Of a DNA stretch of 64,000 nt, positions 43,254 through 51,142 are shown one piece after another. The translations under genes and the position numbers were made by a program. The notes beneath the pieces were generated by a model. That model was not told the DNA's origin. It was given only the letters and a program-made list of their open reading frames with translations, and searched no databases. Within the stretch, counting starts at the first letter, position 1. Each line of letters starts with the position of its first letter. The stretch comes from Dethiothermospora halolimnae (GTDB taxonomy: Bacteria; Bacillota; Clostridia; Tissierellales; VENL01), in NCBI RefSeq assembly GCF_037577855.1, contig NZ_JBAKFX010000007.1, positions 62,001 through 126,000 on the forward strand, read 5' to 3'.

Positions 43254-43904
43254 ATGGCAAAAATAAATAAAAATATAAAGTCATTAATTATAATTTCCAT
43301 ATTTATTATTTTGATTTTAATAGTTAAAAATAATATGTTTTTTGAAAACACTAACAATACTGAAATAAAAAAACTAATAGAGAATGTGGAATTAGCAGAT
43401 CATCAATTATCGAATTTGAAAATCACATATGACGAATATTTAGATAAATTAGATAATTTATTTTATAACCAATTTGAAAAGGAGTCTCATAATGAAAGAT
43501 TTTATGGTTCTAATGTAAAAAATATAGAGAATATTAATACAGATTTTTTATTAAATAATGAGAGTGAATTTTCTAAAAATGTTAAGGTGTCTATTTCAGA
43601 GGTTTATGATTGTGGATGGACTACAAATGAGAATTGGAAATGGGTATATACAAAATCTAATTTAACTTTTAAAGATGAAGATAATGAAAACATTATTTCT
43701 AATAAAAGATATACTTTAAAAAATAACGATAATATTTGGCAAATAGTAAGTATAGATTTTGAGATATATTTACAGTCAGCATTAAATGAGGACAATACCA
43801 GTGATATACTAAACTATAATGAGAAAGCATATGAACCTAAATATGATATTCATGAAAATGAAAAGATAAAGTACCTTTACACCTTTTATCCACTAAAGGA
43901 ATAG
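43254..43904 (+). CDS. Membrane-anchored protein, distant paralog 2
   Basis: About 216 residues with an uncleaved-looking N-terminal membrane segment (SLIIISIFIILILIVKNN) in place of a lipobox. The outside part follows the same order as the two flanking lipoproteins: KITYDEYLDKLDNL matches GYEDYFNKLKEID, ISEVYDCGW matches ISKVYTDEE, NWKWVYTKSNLTF matches FKYVFSKMDW. ATG 43254 sits behind GAGGTGGAG; GTG 43230 has no good site. Unknown function. Confidence 0.65.
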   Translation: MAKINKNIKSLIIISIFIILILIVKNNMFFENTNNTEIKKLIENVELADHQLSNLKITYDEYLDKLDNLFYNQFEKESHNERFYGSNVKNIENINTDFLLNNESEFSKNVKVSISEVYDCGWTTNENWKWVYTKSNLTFKDEDNENIISNKRYTLKNNDNIWQIVSIDFEIYLQSALNEDNTSDILNYNEKAYEPKYDIHENEKIKYLYTFYPLKE

Positions 43905-43970
43905 GGGTGGGAATTATTAATTGAATTGTGGGAATATTTTAAAATGTATAAGTAGAAGGGGAGGTTTACT

Positions 43971-44651
43971 ATGAAAAAGTTATTAATAGTTACAATGGTT
44001 TTAGTTTTAATATTTAGTATGGTTGGTTGCAAATCTAAAGATGAATCAATTAGCAAAGAACTTACTAGTGATGAAGAAATTTTAAATCTAGCAAGACATA
44101 TAGAAAGGCTAGATGGAGAATTTTATAGATTCGATATAGGTTATGAAGATTATTTTAATAAACTAAAAGAAATAGATAACCATTTATCTGAAACAGTTCA
44201 TAATTCAGACGAAAGATTAGAAGATTTTCATATCTATAGATGCCCAATCACTGTAATAAGTCATAAAATAATTATAGAAGATAAGTCCCATAAAGAGATT
44301 GATAAAGGAATTAAAGCGTTGGTAGAAGGAGAAAAAGAAACTCCATGGAAGATTGAAAAATCTAAAATATCAAAGGTATATACCGATGAAGAAAAAGGTT
44401 TTAAATATGTGTTTTCTAAAATAGATTGGGGATATACTGATGAAAAGTACTTTTCAAATGAATATGAAGGTAAGTGGGCTGGAGATATGTGGTCAATAAG
44501 GAGATATACATTTGTAAAAGAAGAAGGGAACTGGAAGCTACTTTATGTAGAAAGAGAAGATAAACTTATGGTTGGCGATAAAGAAAAGGAATCAAAATTT
44601 GGTAAGTTTAATGGAGAAGAGGTAGAGTTTGAAGAGATAATTGACGATTGA
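43971..44651 (+). CDS. Lipoprotein, paralog 3, 3' end inside a repeat
   Basis: A 226-residue lipoprotein (lipobox MVGC) closely similar to the gene at 42173 from the lipobox to the last residues (EEILNLARHIERLDGEFYRF is almost the same). It ends EEIIDD with the TGA contained in the first bases of a mosaic-repeat core (44639 on). Just after the repeat, 44781-44798 could encode EVVEY and a stop, similar to the normal end of paralog 1, so the original end may have been displaced by insertion. GGGGAGG precedes the ATG. Confidence 0.75.
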   Translation: MKKLLIVTMVLVLIFSMVGCKSKDESISKELTSDEEILNLARHIERLDGEFYRFDIGYEDYFNKLKEIDNHLSETVHNSDERLEDFHIYRCPITVISHKIIIEDKSHKEIDKGIKALVEGEKETPWKIEKSKISKVYTDEEKGFKYVFSKIDWGYTDEKYFSNEYEGKWAGDMWSIRRYTFVKEEGNWKLLYVEREDKLMVGDKEKESKFGKFNGEEVEFEEIIDD

Positions 44652-44772
44652 CAATTGACAGTGGACAATTTAAGGTACAAATCGACTGAAGCCGATTTGA
44701 AATATAATATTTTAGGAACGAAGTGACTAAAATCACCTTCAATTGTCAATCGTCAACTGTCAATTATAAAAG
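44639..44772. repeat. Mosaic repeat core at the 3' end of a lipoprotein gene
   Basis: Core with arms ATTGACGATTGACAATTGAC and CAATTGTCAATCGTCAACTG, inner hairpin AATCGACTGAAGCCGATT, TTTAGGAACGAAGTGACT. Modules A to D are absent; only AAAAGGTAGAGG of module H follows. Confidence 0.85.
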
Positions 44773-44814
44773 GTAGAGGTTAAGGAAGTAGTAGAGTATT
44801 AAAATACCACGTTA

Positions 44815-44843
44815 TTGACTAAATAATAAATATATGTAATAAT
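44815..44843 (+). promoter_or_regulatory. Probable promoter of the ABC-F leader
   Basis: TTGACT (44815-44820), 17 bp, AATAAT (44838-44843). Transcription from here would give a leader of about 365 bases before the ABC-F start. Confidence 0.55.
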
Positions 44844-44887
44844 ATTTTATAGTAAGTTATTAAGAATATGAAAGGTTAGGTGGAAAG

Positions 44888-44899
44888 ATGCGCAAATAA
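44888..44899 (+). CDS. Three-codon upstream ORF (MRK) in the ABC-F leader
   Basis: ATGCGCAAATAA stands a few bases after AGGTGG in a region with no other gene. Antibiotic-induced ABC-F genes often have very short leader ORFs at which drug-stalled ribosomes switch off a downstream terminator. The tiny size makes this tentative by itself; the attenuator at 45186 supports it. Confidence 0.45.
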   Translation: MRK

Positions 44900-45022
44900 T
44901 CCTGTTTAGATTCATTGAATGAAATAGTTATGAGAAATGGACGATATAAAATACTATTTTATTTCTAGATGGGATTAGTGTGTCAAAAAACGCCTAATTT
45001 ATATATAAAATACTCTTTAAAT

Positions 45023-45154
45023 GGACAATTGACAATTGACAGTGGACAATTTAAGGTACAAATCGGCTGAAGCCGATTTGGAATATAATATTTTAGGAAC
45101 GAAGTGACTAAAATTACTTTTAATTGTTAATTGTCAAATGTCCACTGTCAATTG
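45023..45154. repeat. Mosaic repeat core inside the ABC-F leader
   Basis: The standard core (GGACAATTGACAATTGACAG ... inner AATCGGCTGAAGCCGATT ... CCACTGTCAATTG), without A to D or H. It lies between the short upstream ORF and the attenuator hairpin of the ABC-F gene. Confidence 0.85.
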
Positions 45155-45185
45155 CATTTATCGTTTTGGTGTTTTTGAATATAAT

Positions 45186-45215
45186 CCTCTCTGGAAATAC
45201 AGGGGAGGTTTTTTT
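45186..45215 (+). promoter_or_regulatory. Attenuator: terminator hairpin that contains the ABC-F ribosome binding site
   Basis: CCTCTCT (45186-45192) pairs with the site AGGGGAGG (45201-45208, with wobbles), followed by T7 (45209-45215) and the ATG. The folded form both terminates transcription and hides the ribosome binding site. Comparable hairpins control ABC-F resistance genes in Bacillus and Listeria. Confidence 0.7.
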
Positions 45216-46859
45216 ATGCTTATTTTAGAAGCTAATAATATAAAAAAATACTATAGAGATAGATTAATACTTGATTTTGATAATTTAAAAATATATAAAG
45301 AAGATCGAATTGGAATCGTTGGGTTAAATGGTGCAGGAAAGACAACCCTTATGAATATATTAACCAAAAGAATAAGTCCCGATGAAGGTTTTGTAAAACT
45401 ATATGGCACCCACTCCTATATTCCACAACTGGATAACTTAGATGATGATTATACAGACCTTAAGGTTGCATCGGAGTTTGATGTTGATTATGATTATTCA
45501 AATAAATTAAGTGGCGGGGAGAAAACTAGGTTAAAAATAGTTAAAAGTTTAAGCAAAAATTCTAGCATACTATTTGCAGATGAACCTACTTGCAATCTTG
45601 ATATGAAGGGTATAAAAATGATAGAGGAAAAACTTAAAGACTTAGATATTCCTATTGTCTTAATATCCCATGATAGAAGTTTACTTGATAATATTTGTAA
45701 TAAAATAATAGAAGTAGAGGATGGAAAGATAAAGGAATATAAGGGAAACTATAGTGACTATAAAGAACAAAAAGAAATGGAGTTAAAAAGAAAAAAGGAT
45801 GAGTACGAAAATTATATAAGGGAAAAGAAAAAACTGGAAAGTGCCATACAGGATAAGTTTGAAAAGACCATATCTATGAAAAAGACACCATCAAGAATGG
45901 GAAATTCAGAAGCTAGGCTTCACAAAAGGAGTACAACCCAAATACAAGGTAAGCTCCATGGAGCTAGAAAGGCATTGGAAACCAGGCTAGAAAAGCTAGA
46001 TAAAAAAGAGAGGGTAATTGAGCCAGATAAGGTTAAAATAGATATACCATCCATAGGAGAACTCCATAGTAAAGTGGTTATAAGGGGAAAGGAGCTATCT
46101 AAATCCTTTGGAGATAAGGTATTATTTAAAAATGGTGATATACAAATATATAATGGGGATAAGGTGGCTTTAATTGGAGATAATGGAACAGGTAAAACTA
46201 CCCTTATTCGAATGTTACTAGATGGCCATGACAATATAAAGGTTTCTAAAAAGGCTAAAATAGGTTATTTTAGTCAAAATCTAAATGTATTAGATGACAA
46301 TAAAACAGTACTTGAGAATGTTATGGAGGATACTATCCATTCTCAAACTTTTGTCAGAACTATATTAGGGAGATTATTATTTAAAAATGATGATGTAAAT
46401 AAGATGGTTAGCATATTAAGCGGAGGAGAAAGGGTAAAAACCGCCATAGCCAAAATATTTTTACAAGATATAAACATTATAATCCTAGACGAACCAACAA
46501 ACTTTTTAGACACCGATTCAATAGAAGCTATAGAAGATGTGTTAAATGACTATGAGGGAACCCTGTTTTTCATATCCCATGATAGAAGTTTTATAGAAAA
46601 GATAGCACACAAGGTAATTGTTCTAGAAAATAAAAGGTTGATTGAGTTTAATGGAACCTATAAAGAGTATATAGAAAGTAAAAATAAAAATGATGAAGAT
46701 CAAGATATAAAAGAACAGTTATTAGTACTTAAAAACAGATTATCAGAAATAACGGGAAGGTTATCTATGCCATCTGTTGATGATGATGTGGAAGAGTTAG
46801 ATAGGGAGTTTAAAGAGGTGGCAAGGGAGATAAACCTTTTAAAGGCAAAGAATAAATAA
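45216..46859 (+). CDS. ABC-F ribosome-protection-type ATPase
   Basis: 547 residues with two ATPase domains and no membrane part: Walker A GLNGAGKTTLMN and GDNGTGKTTLIR, signatures LSGGEKTRLK and LSGGERVKTA, Walker B SSILFADEP and NIIILDEP. The linker between domains holds a long charged helical pair with MKKTPSRMGNSEARLHK, resembling the antibiotic-resistance ABC-F group (Vga/VmlR/CplR) that displaces drugs from the ribosome. ATG 45216 follows AGGGGAGG; an upstream in-frame ATG (45138) lies in the repeat and is not likely. The leader's attenuator supports induction by antibiotics. The specificity is unknown; a housekeeping role is possible. The stop codon lies in module A of the next repeat. 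Confidence 0.88.
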   Translation: MLILEANNIKKYYRDRLILDFDNLKIYKEDRIGIVGLNGAGKTTLMNILTKRISPDEGFVKLYGTHSYIPQLDNLDDDYTDLKVASEFDVDYDYSNKLSGGEKTRLKIVKSLSKNSSILFADEPTCNLDMKGIKMIEEKLKDLDIPIVLISHDRSLLDNICNKIIEVEDGKIKEYKGNYSDYKEQKEMELKRKKDEYENYIREKKKLESAIQDKFEKTISMKKTPSRMGNSEARLHKRSTTQIQGKLHGARKALETRLEKLDKKERVIEPDKVKIDIPSIGELHSKVVIRGKELSKSFGDKVLFKNGDIQIYNGDKVALIGDNGTGKTTLIRMLLDGHDNIKVSKKAKIGYFSQNLNVLDDNKTVLENVMEDTIHSQTFVRTILGRLLFKNDDVNKMVSILSGGERVKTAIAKIFLQDINIIILDEPTNFLDTDSIEAIEDVLNDYEGTLFFISHDRSFIEKIAHKVIVLENKRLIEFNGTYKEYIESKNKNDEDQDIKEQLLVLKNRLSEITGRLSMPSVDDDVEELDREFKEVAREINLLKAKNK

Positions 46860-47010
46860 TAGAGAATAAAGAATAGATAGGGTAATTTTACTCCCTATGG
46901 TCGTAAAATTTCAATTTATGTTGTTGGGGGATTCGTAATTCCCCAATCAATAACGTAGGGACTGAATATATTCAGTCCCCCGCCGTATGAAGATGCGGGT
47001 GAATTATATG
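46848..47010. repeat. Mosaic repeat (modules A-D) overlapping the ABC-F stop
   Basis: AAAGAATAAATAATAGAGAA, ATAGATAGGGTAATTTTAC, GTCGTAAAATTTCAATTTAT, GTTGGGGGATTCGTAATTCC, GTAGGGACTGAATATATTCA and CCGCCGTATGAAGATGCGG. The first 95 or so bases recur almost identically at 47119. There is no core. Confidence 0.85.
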
Positions 47011-47065
47011 AAGAATTGGACATATAATATAAATAAATTGATTTTTATGTAAACTGTGATAAAAT

Positions 47066-47093
47066 AAAAACAGACCCAATTGGGTCTGTTTTT
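47066..47093. terminator. Symmetrical terminator before typA
   Basis: AAAAACAGACCCAATTGGGT continuing to CTGTTTTT is a perfect 28-bp palindrome, usable in both directions. Confidence 0.75.
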
Positions 47094-47118
47094 AATGTTT
47101 AAATAGTTCTTTAAAAAC

Positions 47119-47403
47119 AAAGAATAAATAATAGAGAATAAAGAATAGATAGGGTAATTTTACTCCCTATGGTCGTAAAATTTCAATTTATGTTGTTGGG
47201 GGATTCGTAATACCCTAACCAATAACCTAGGGGCTGAATAAGCCCGCCTGCCCTATGAAGAGGCGGGAGGGATCAATTGACGATGGACAATTGACAGTGG
47301 ACAATTTAAGGTACAAATCGGCTGAAGCCGATTTCAAATATGATATTTTAGGAACAAAGTGACTAAAATCACCTTTAATTGTCAATTGTCAACTGTCAAT
47401 TGT
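47119..47403. repeat. Full mosaic repeat (A-D and core) before typA
   Basis: Module A is nearly identical to that at 46848. B has mutated to GGGGGATTCGTAATACCCTA. Then a changed C (GGGGCTGAATAAGCCC), D (CTGCCCTATGAAGAGGCGGG) and the core 47274-47403. It fills most of the gap between ABC-F and typA. Confidence 0.85.
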
Positions 47404-47469
47404 TAACTATATAAATAATACATCTTCGAATGAAATCGAAGTCACTTGTAAACAGATGGAGGAAAAAAT

Positions 47470-49290
47470 ATGAAAATAAAAAGAGACGATATTAGAAACA
47501 TAGCTATAGTTGCCCACGTAGACCATGGAAAGACTACATTAGTGGATCAATTATTAAGACAAAGTGGTACATTTAGAGAAAATCAGGTTGTTGAAGAAAG
47601 GGTAATGGACTCAAATGACCTAGAGAGGGAAAGAGGTATTACCATATTATCTAAAAATACGGCAATAAAATATGGGGATACAAAAATAAATATAATAGAT
47701 ACCCCAGGCCATGCGGACTTTGGAGGAGAAGTGGAACGGGTTTTAAAAATGGTAAATGGGGTTATATTAGTTGTTGATGCCTTTGAAGGACCAATGTCCC
47801 AAACTAAGTTTGTATTAAAGAAAACTCTTGACCTTAACTTACCTGTAATAGTATGTATAAACAAAATAGATAGACCAGAGGCTAGACCAGAGGCAGTAAT
47901 AGATGAAGTTTTAGATTTATTTATAGAGTTAGGAGCAGATGAAGAACAGTTAGATTGCCCCTTTGTATTTGCTTCAGCTAAGGATGGTACAGCATCTTTA
48001 GATAGCGAAAAGCAGGATGAAAATATGGAAGTACTATTTGAAACGGTTGTTGAAAATATACCAGCTCCAGAAGGGGACGAAGAAGAGCCTTTTCAAATAT
48101 TAATATCAACAATAGACTATAGTGAGTATGTTGGTCGTATTGGTGTTGGTAAGGTTGAGAGGGGTAAAATAAAGGTAAATGATAACACTGTTATTGTAAA
48201 CAAAGAAGAGCCGGATAAAATGAAAAAGGTTAAAATAACAAATATATATGAATTTGAAGGATTAAACAGAGTAGCTGTAGAAGAGGCTAAAATGGGAAGT
48301 ATAGTAGCGGTAACAGGGGTTGAAGGTATCCATATTGGTGATACAATCTGTGATGTTGATAATCCTGAACCTTTAGATTTTGTAAAAATTTCTGAACCAA
48401 CTATATCAATGAGATTTTCTGTAAACAATAGTCCCTTTGCAGGTAGAGAAGGAAAATATGTTACATCAAGACAACTTAGGGATAGATTATTTAAAGAGCT
48501 TAATACTGATGTTAGTTTAAAAGTTGAGGAAACAGAATCAACAGAATCCTTTAAAATATCAGGAAGAGGAGAATTACACCTTTCCATATTAATTGAGACT
48601 ATGAGAAGACAGGGTTATGAATTCCAGGTATCTAAGCCAGAGGTGCTATTTAAAAAGATAGATGGTAAGAAATGTGAGCCTATGGAAAAGGTAGTAATAG
48701 ATGTTCCAGAGGAATTTATGGGAGCAGTTATAGAAAAACTAGGTAAAAGAAAAGGTGAAATGGTAAATATGACCCAATCAAATGGAGGATATACTAGACT
48801 TGAGTTCTCCATACCGGCTAGGGGACTTATTGGTTATCGTTCAGAGTTTATGACAGATACCAAAGGAAATGGTATATTAAACTCATTGTTTGATGGTTAT
48901 GAGCCCTATAAAGGTGAGATAGCAAGCCGTAGCTATGGGTCATTGGTTGCATTTGAAACAGGAACTGCCACAACCTATGGATTATATAATGCTCAAGAAA
49001 GGGGATTCCTTTTCATTGGCGCAGGAACAGAAGTATATGGCGGAATGGTGGTAGGGCAAAACCCTAAAGCTCAAGATATAGAAGTAAATGTTTGTAAGAA
49101 AAAGCATGTATCAAATGTTAGATCCTCAGGATCAGATGATGCACTAAAATTATCACCGCCTAAGAGAATGAGCTTAGAAGAGTGCTTAGAATTTATAGAT
49201 GATGATGAAGTTGTTGAAGTTACTCCAGAAAATCTTAGAATAAGAAAATCTATTTTAGATAAAAACAAAAGATATAAATCTAAGAAATAG
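47470..49290 (+). CDS. typA: Translational GTPase TypA/BipA
   Basis: A 606-residue ribosome-associated GTPase related to EF-G and LepA, involved in ribosome assembly and stress growth. G1 AHVDHGKTTLVDQLL, the ERGITI switch, G3 DTPGHADFGGEVERV and G4 NKIDRPEARP are intact, followed by domains II, III and V and the BipA-specific C-terminal domain (RGLIGYRSEFMTDTKGNG). ATG with GGAGG. It is followed by a VOC gene after 12 bp. Confidence 0.96.
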   Translation: MKIKRDDIRNIAIVAHVDHGKTTLVDQLLRQSGTFRENQVVEERVMDSNDLERERGITILSKNTAIKYGDTKINIIDTPGHADFGGEVERVLKMVNGVILVVDAFEGPMSQTKFVLKKTLDLNLPVIVCINKIDRPEARPEAVIDEVLDLFIELGADEEQLDCPFVFASAKDGTASLDSEKQDENMEVLFETVVENIPAPEGDEEEPFQILISTIDYSEYVGRIGVGKVERGKIKVNDNTVIVNKEEPDKMKKVKITNIYEFEGLNRVAVEEAKMGSIVAVTGVEGIHIGDTICDVDNPEPLDFVKISEPTISMRFSVNNSPFAGREGKYVTSRQLRDRLFKELNTDVSLKVEETESTESFKISGRGELHLSILIETMRRQGYEFQVSKPEVLFKKIDGKKCEPMEKVVIDVPEEFMGAVIEKLGKRKGEMVNMTQSNGGYTRLEFSIPARGLIGYRSEFMTDTKGNGILNSLFDGYEPYKGEIASRSYGSLVAFETGTATTYGLYNAQERGFLFIGAGTEVYGGMVVGQNPKAQDIEVNVCKKKHVSNVRSSGSDDALKLSPPKRMSLEECLEFIDDDEVVEVTPENLRIRKSILDKNKRYKSKK

Positions 49291-49302
49291 GGAGGAGATA
49301 TT

Positions 49303-49662
49303 TTGTCAACTGAATGGGATGGTATGATTACTTTTTTAGGAACTGAGGATTTAGAAAAGACCCATAAGTTTTATAATGGGGTATTGGGATTTCCCCTTTA
49401 TAAGGACCAAGGATTGTGCAGAATCTACAAAGTAGAAGGCGGAGGCAAGGTTGCCTTTTGCAGTCACATTAAAGTCTTAGCAGAAGAAAAAAGCCCTATA
49501 TTGACCTTTTTAACAGATGATGTTGATAAGGTATATGAAGATTTATCACAAGCAGGATTTGATTGTCATAAACCTAAGGAGAATCCTAAGTTTAAGATTT
49601 ACCATCTTTTCACGAAAGACCCAAATGGATATTCAGTGGAGGTACAAAAGTTTTTAGATTAA
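49303..49662 (+). CDS. VOC (glyoxalase/bleomycin-resistance) superfamily protein
   Basis: A 119-residue protein with one vicinal oxygen chelate unit of two beta-alpha-beta3 modules: TFLGTEDLEKTHKFYNGVLGFPLYKD, then FLTDDVDKVYEDL and FTKDPNGYSVEVQKFLD. The final Glu (in YSVEVQ) is a usual metal ligand. Substrate unknown. TTG start behind GGGAGG, 12 bp after typA, probably co-transcribed. Confidence 0.85.
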   Translation: MSTEWDGMITFLGTEDLEKTHKFYNGVLGFPLYKDQGLCRIYKVEGGGKVAFCSHIKVLAEEKSPILTFLTDDVDKVYEDLSQAGFDCHKPKENPKFKIYHLFTKDPNGYSVEVQKFLD

Positions 49663-49692
49663 AAAAAGGCCAAAATATTTTGGTCTTTTTTT
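49661..49692 (+). terminator. Terminator after the typA-VOC pair
   Basis: AAAAAAAGGCCAAAA and TTTTGGTCTTTTTTT arms (one wobble), overlapping the stop codon. Confidence 0.85.
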
Positions 49693-49716
49693 AATGCAAA
49701 GAATAAATAATAGATT

Positions 49717-50097
49717 TTGGATAAAGATGCTTCTAGATTAGGTAGTGGATTTAAATTTAAAATAGGTTGGGGAATAAGTGATCCTCGTACTGGTCTTGTT
49801 GTATCTTTAAAGATAGACAAAGATAGGAGAGATGATGAATTTAGTTTCACACGATATAATCGCGAAGATGAAGTTGTAAAGAAAGCTGAAGGTGTTTTAA
49901 GTTCCAATTATTATTTAGAAGATATAAACCGTGATCAATTTAAAGCTAGTTTTGATATAGGGAGTCATTATAAATATGGAATTACAGGGTATAAAGATTT
50001 AGATATAACTTATGAATATACTATTGCAAGTAGAGAGGATTATCATAGAGAAGATGATAGTAGAAGAGTATCAGTTGAATATAAAGTTATAGAATGA
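49717..50097 (+). pseudogene. Probable 5'-truncated gene remnant, 126 codons
   Basis: An open frame from a TTG with no ribosome binding site; the in-frame TAG just before it belongs to AAGAATAAATAATAG, which is module A of the mosaic repeats. The protein looks real, with an amphipathic strand-rich pattern (FKFKIGWGISDPRTGLVVSL, then YKYGITGYKDLDITYEYTI), but has no start-like N-terminus. The simplest reading is that a repeat or deletion removed the beginning. I do not recognise the family. A terminator follows. Confidence 0.5.
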
Positions 50098-50101
50098 TAA
50101 G

Positions 50102-50141
50102 ACAAGCCAAATGCTTATAAACTTATAAGTATTTGGCTTGT
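50102..50141 (+). terminator. Terminator after the truncated gene
   Basis: ACAAGCCAAAT pairs with ATTTGGCTTGT, with CTTATAA and TATAAG inside. The T tract is weak. Confidence 0.65.
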
Positions 50142-50363
50142 TGGATAGTAAAGAAAACATATAATTGAAAATAAGTTTAGTCATGGTAATATATATATAA
50201 GTGTCATATTGAAACAATTAATGGTATAATAACATTAATAAATTAATGTATCCAGTAAAACTATAAATATACTGCAATCAAATAAACTAGTTTACAAAAT
50301 AATTTTTGTAAGGCAAGATAATTCATTGAGTTTTTTGACTTTGGTTAAATGAAAGGAATGGTT

Positions 50364-51002
50364 ATGAAGATGTGGAAAAAAGTATCAATAGTTTTTATCG
50401 TTAGTATTATCTTTCTAATAGGAAGTAATGTATTTTTTTATCATGAGTATAAAGTGCTGAAAAATTACAGAACAGAACATTACAAATTTAAAATAGAAGA
50501 AGGCTTAGAAAATACTATACATAGGGGAATACTTAATATAAATGATTGTCTAAAGTTCCTTGAAGATAACTCAAGGGATAGTTTGATATTTAAGATTACG
50601 GATTTAAGTAATACCTTTAGATTTGGAGAAATGATACTTTCCCAAAATATAGATTCTGAAAATAAAGAGAATATATTTTTACAATATGCTAGACTTTTCG
50701 AACAGTCTTATTGGCATATAGAAAACAGGTTAAAAGAAGGAATACAGTTTCATTTAAATAAAGATAGTACCGGCACTAAAATGATAATAAAAGAAAATCT
50801 ACAGCAAATGAAGGAAAGTCTTCAATATTTAAAAGAAAATTTAGACATGGATATATTTATTAATTCAGAAAATAAAACTGTAGAAAATGAAACAGAGAGA
50901 TTAATTAAAGAAATACTGAAAAAAGAATCTAAGATTTTAAAAGATGATGATATAAATATTTTAGAGGAATATCGTAATCAGTTTCGTTATTATTTAGATT
51001 AA
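50364..51002 (+). CDS. Membrane-anchored helical protein of unknown function
   Basis: About 212 residues. An N-terminal membrane helix (VSIVFIVSIIFLIGSNVFFY) is followed by an entirely helical, charged outside domain without cysteines; several amphipathic helices (EENLQQMKESLQYLKENL-like) suggest a helical bundle. ATG 50364 is preferred, six bases after AAAGGA; ATG 50349 and 50358 lie before or on the site. No family recognised. It is monocistronic. Confidence 0.65.
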   Translation: MKMWKKVSIVFIVSIIFLIGSNVFFYHEYKVLKNYRTEHYKFKIEEGLENTIHRGILNINDCLKFLEDNSRDSLIFKITDLSNTFRFGEMILSQNIDSENKENIFLQYARLFEQSYWHIENRLKEGIQFHLNKDSTGTKMIIKENLQQMKESLQYLKENLDMDIFINSENKTVENETERLIKEILKKESKILKDDDINILEEYRNQFRYYLD

Positions 51003-51019
51003 CTATATAAAATGATTGA

Positions 51020-51108
51020 ATGAATTCAGTGCTACGGTTATTTAGGTGAAAGGAAGAAATGGATTTTAAGTCTGGTAGAGGGAAATTCATTCCCCGTAAG
51101 GATATGGA
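51020..51108. repeat. Degenerate mosaic repeat end (module H)
   Basis: GAATGAATTCAGTGCTACGG at the left and GAGGGAAATTCATTCCCCGT at the right resemble the 20360 and 42050 module H pieces; the rest is unrelated or decayed. Confidence 0.5.
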
Positions 51109-51142
51109 AGGAGAGGAAATATTTCCTCCCATTCTATATCAT

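Noticed and set aside
45138..45215. N-terminal extension of the ABC-F protein from ATG 45138
   Set aside because: The ATG lies in the repeat and has no ribosome binding site, and the homologous N-terminus (MLILEANNIKK) begins at 45216 right behind AGGGGAGG.
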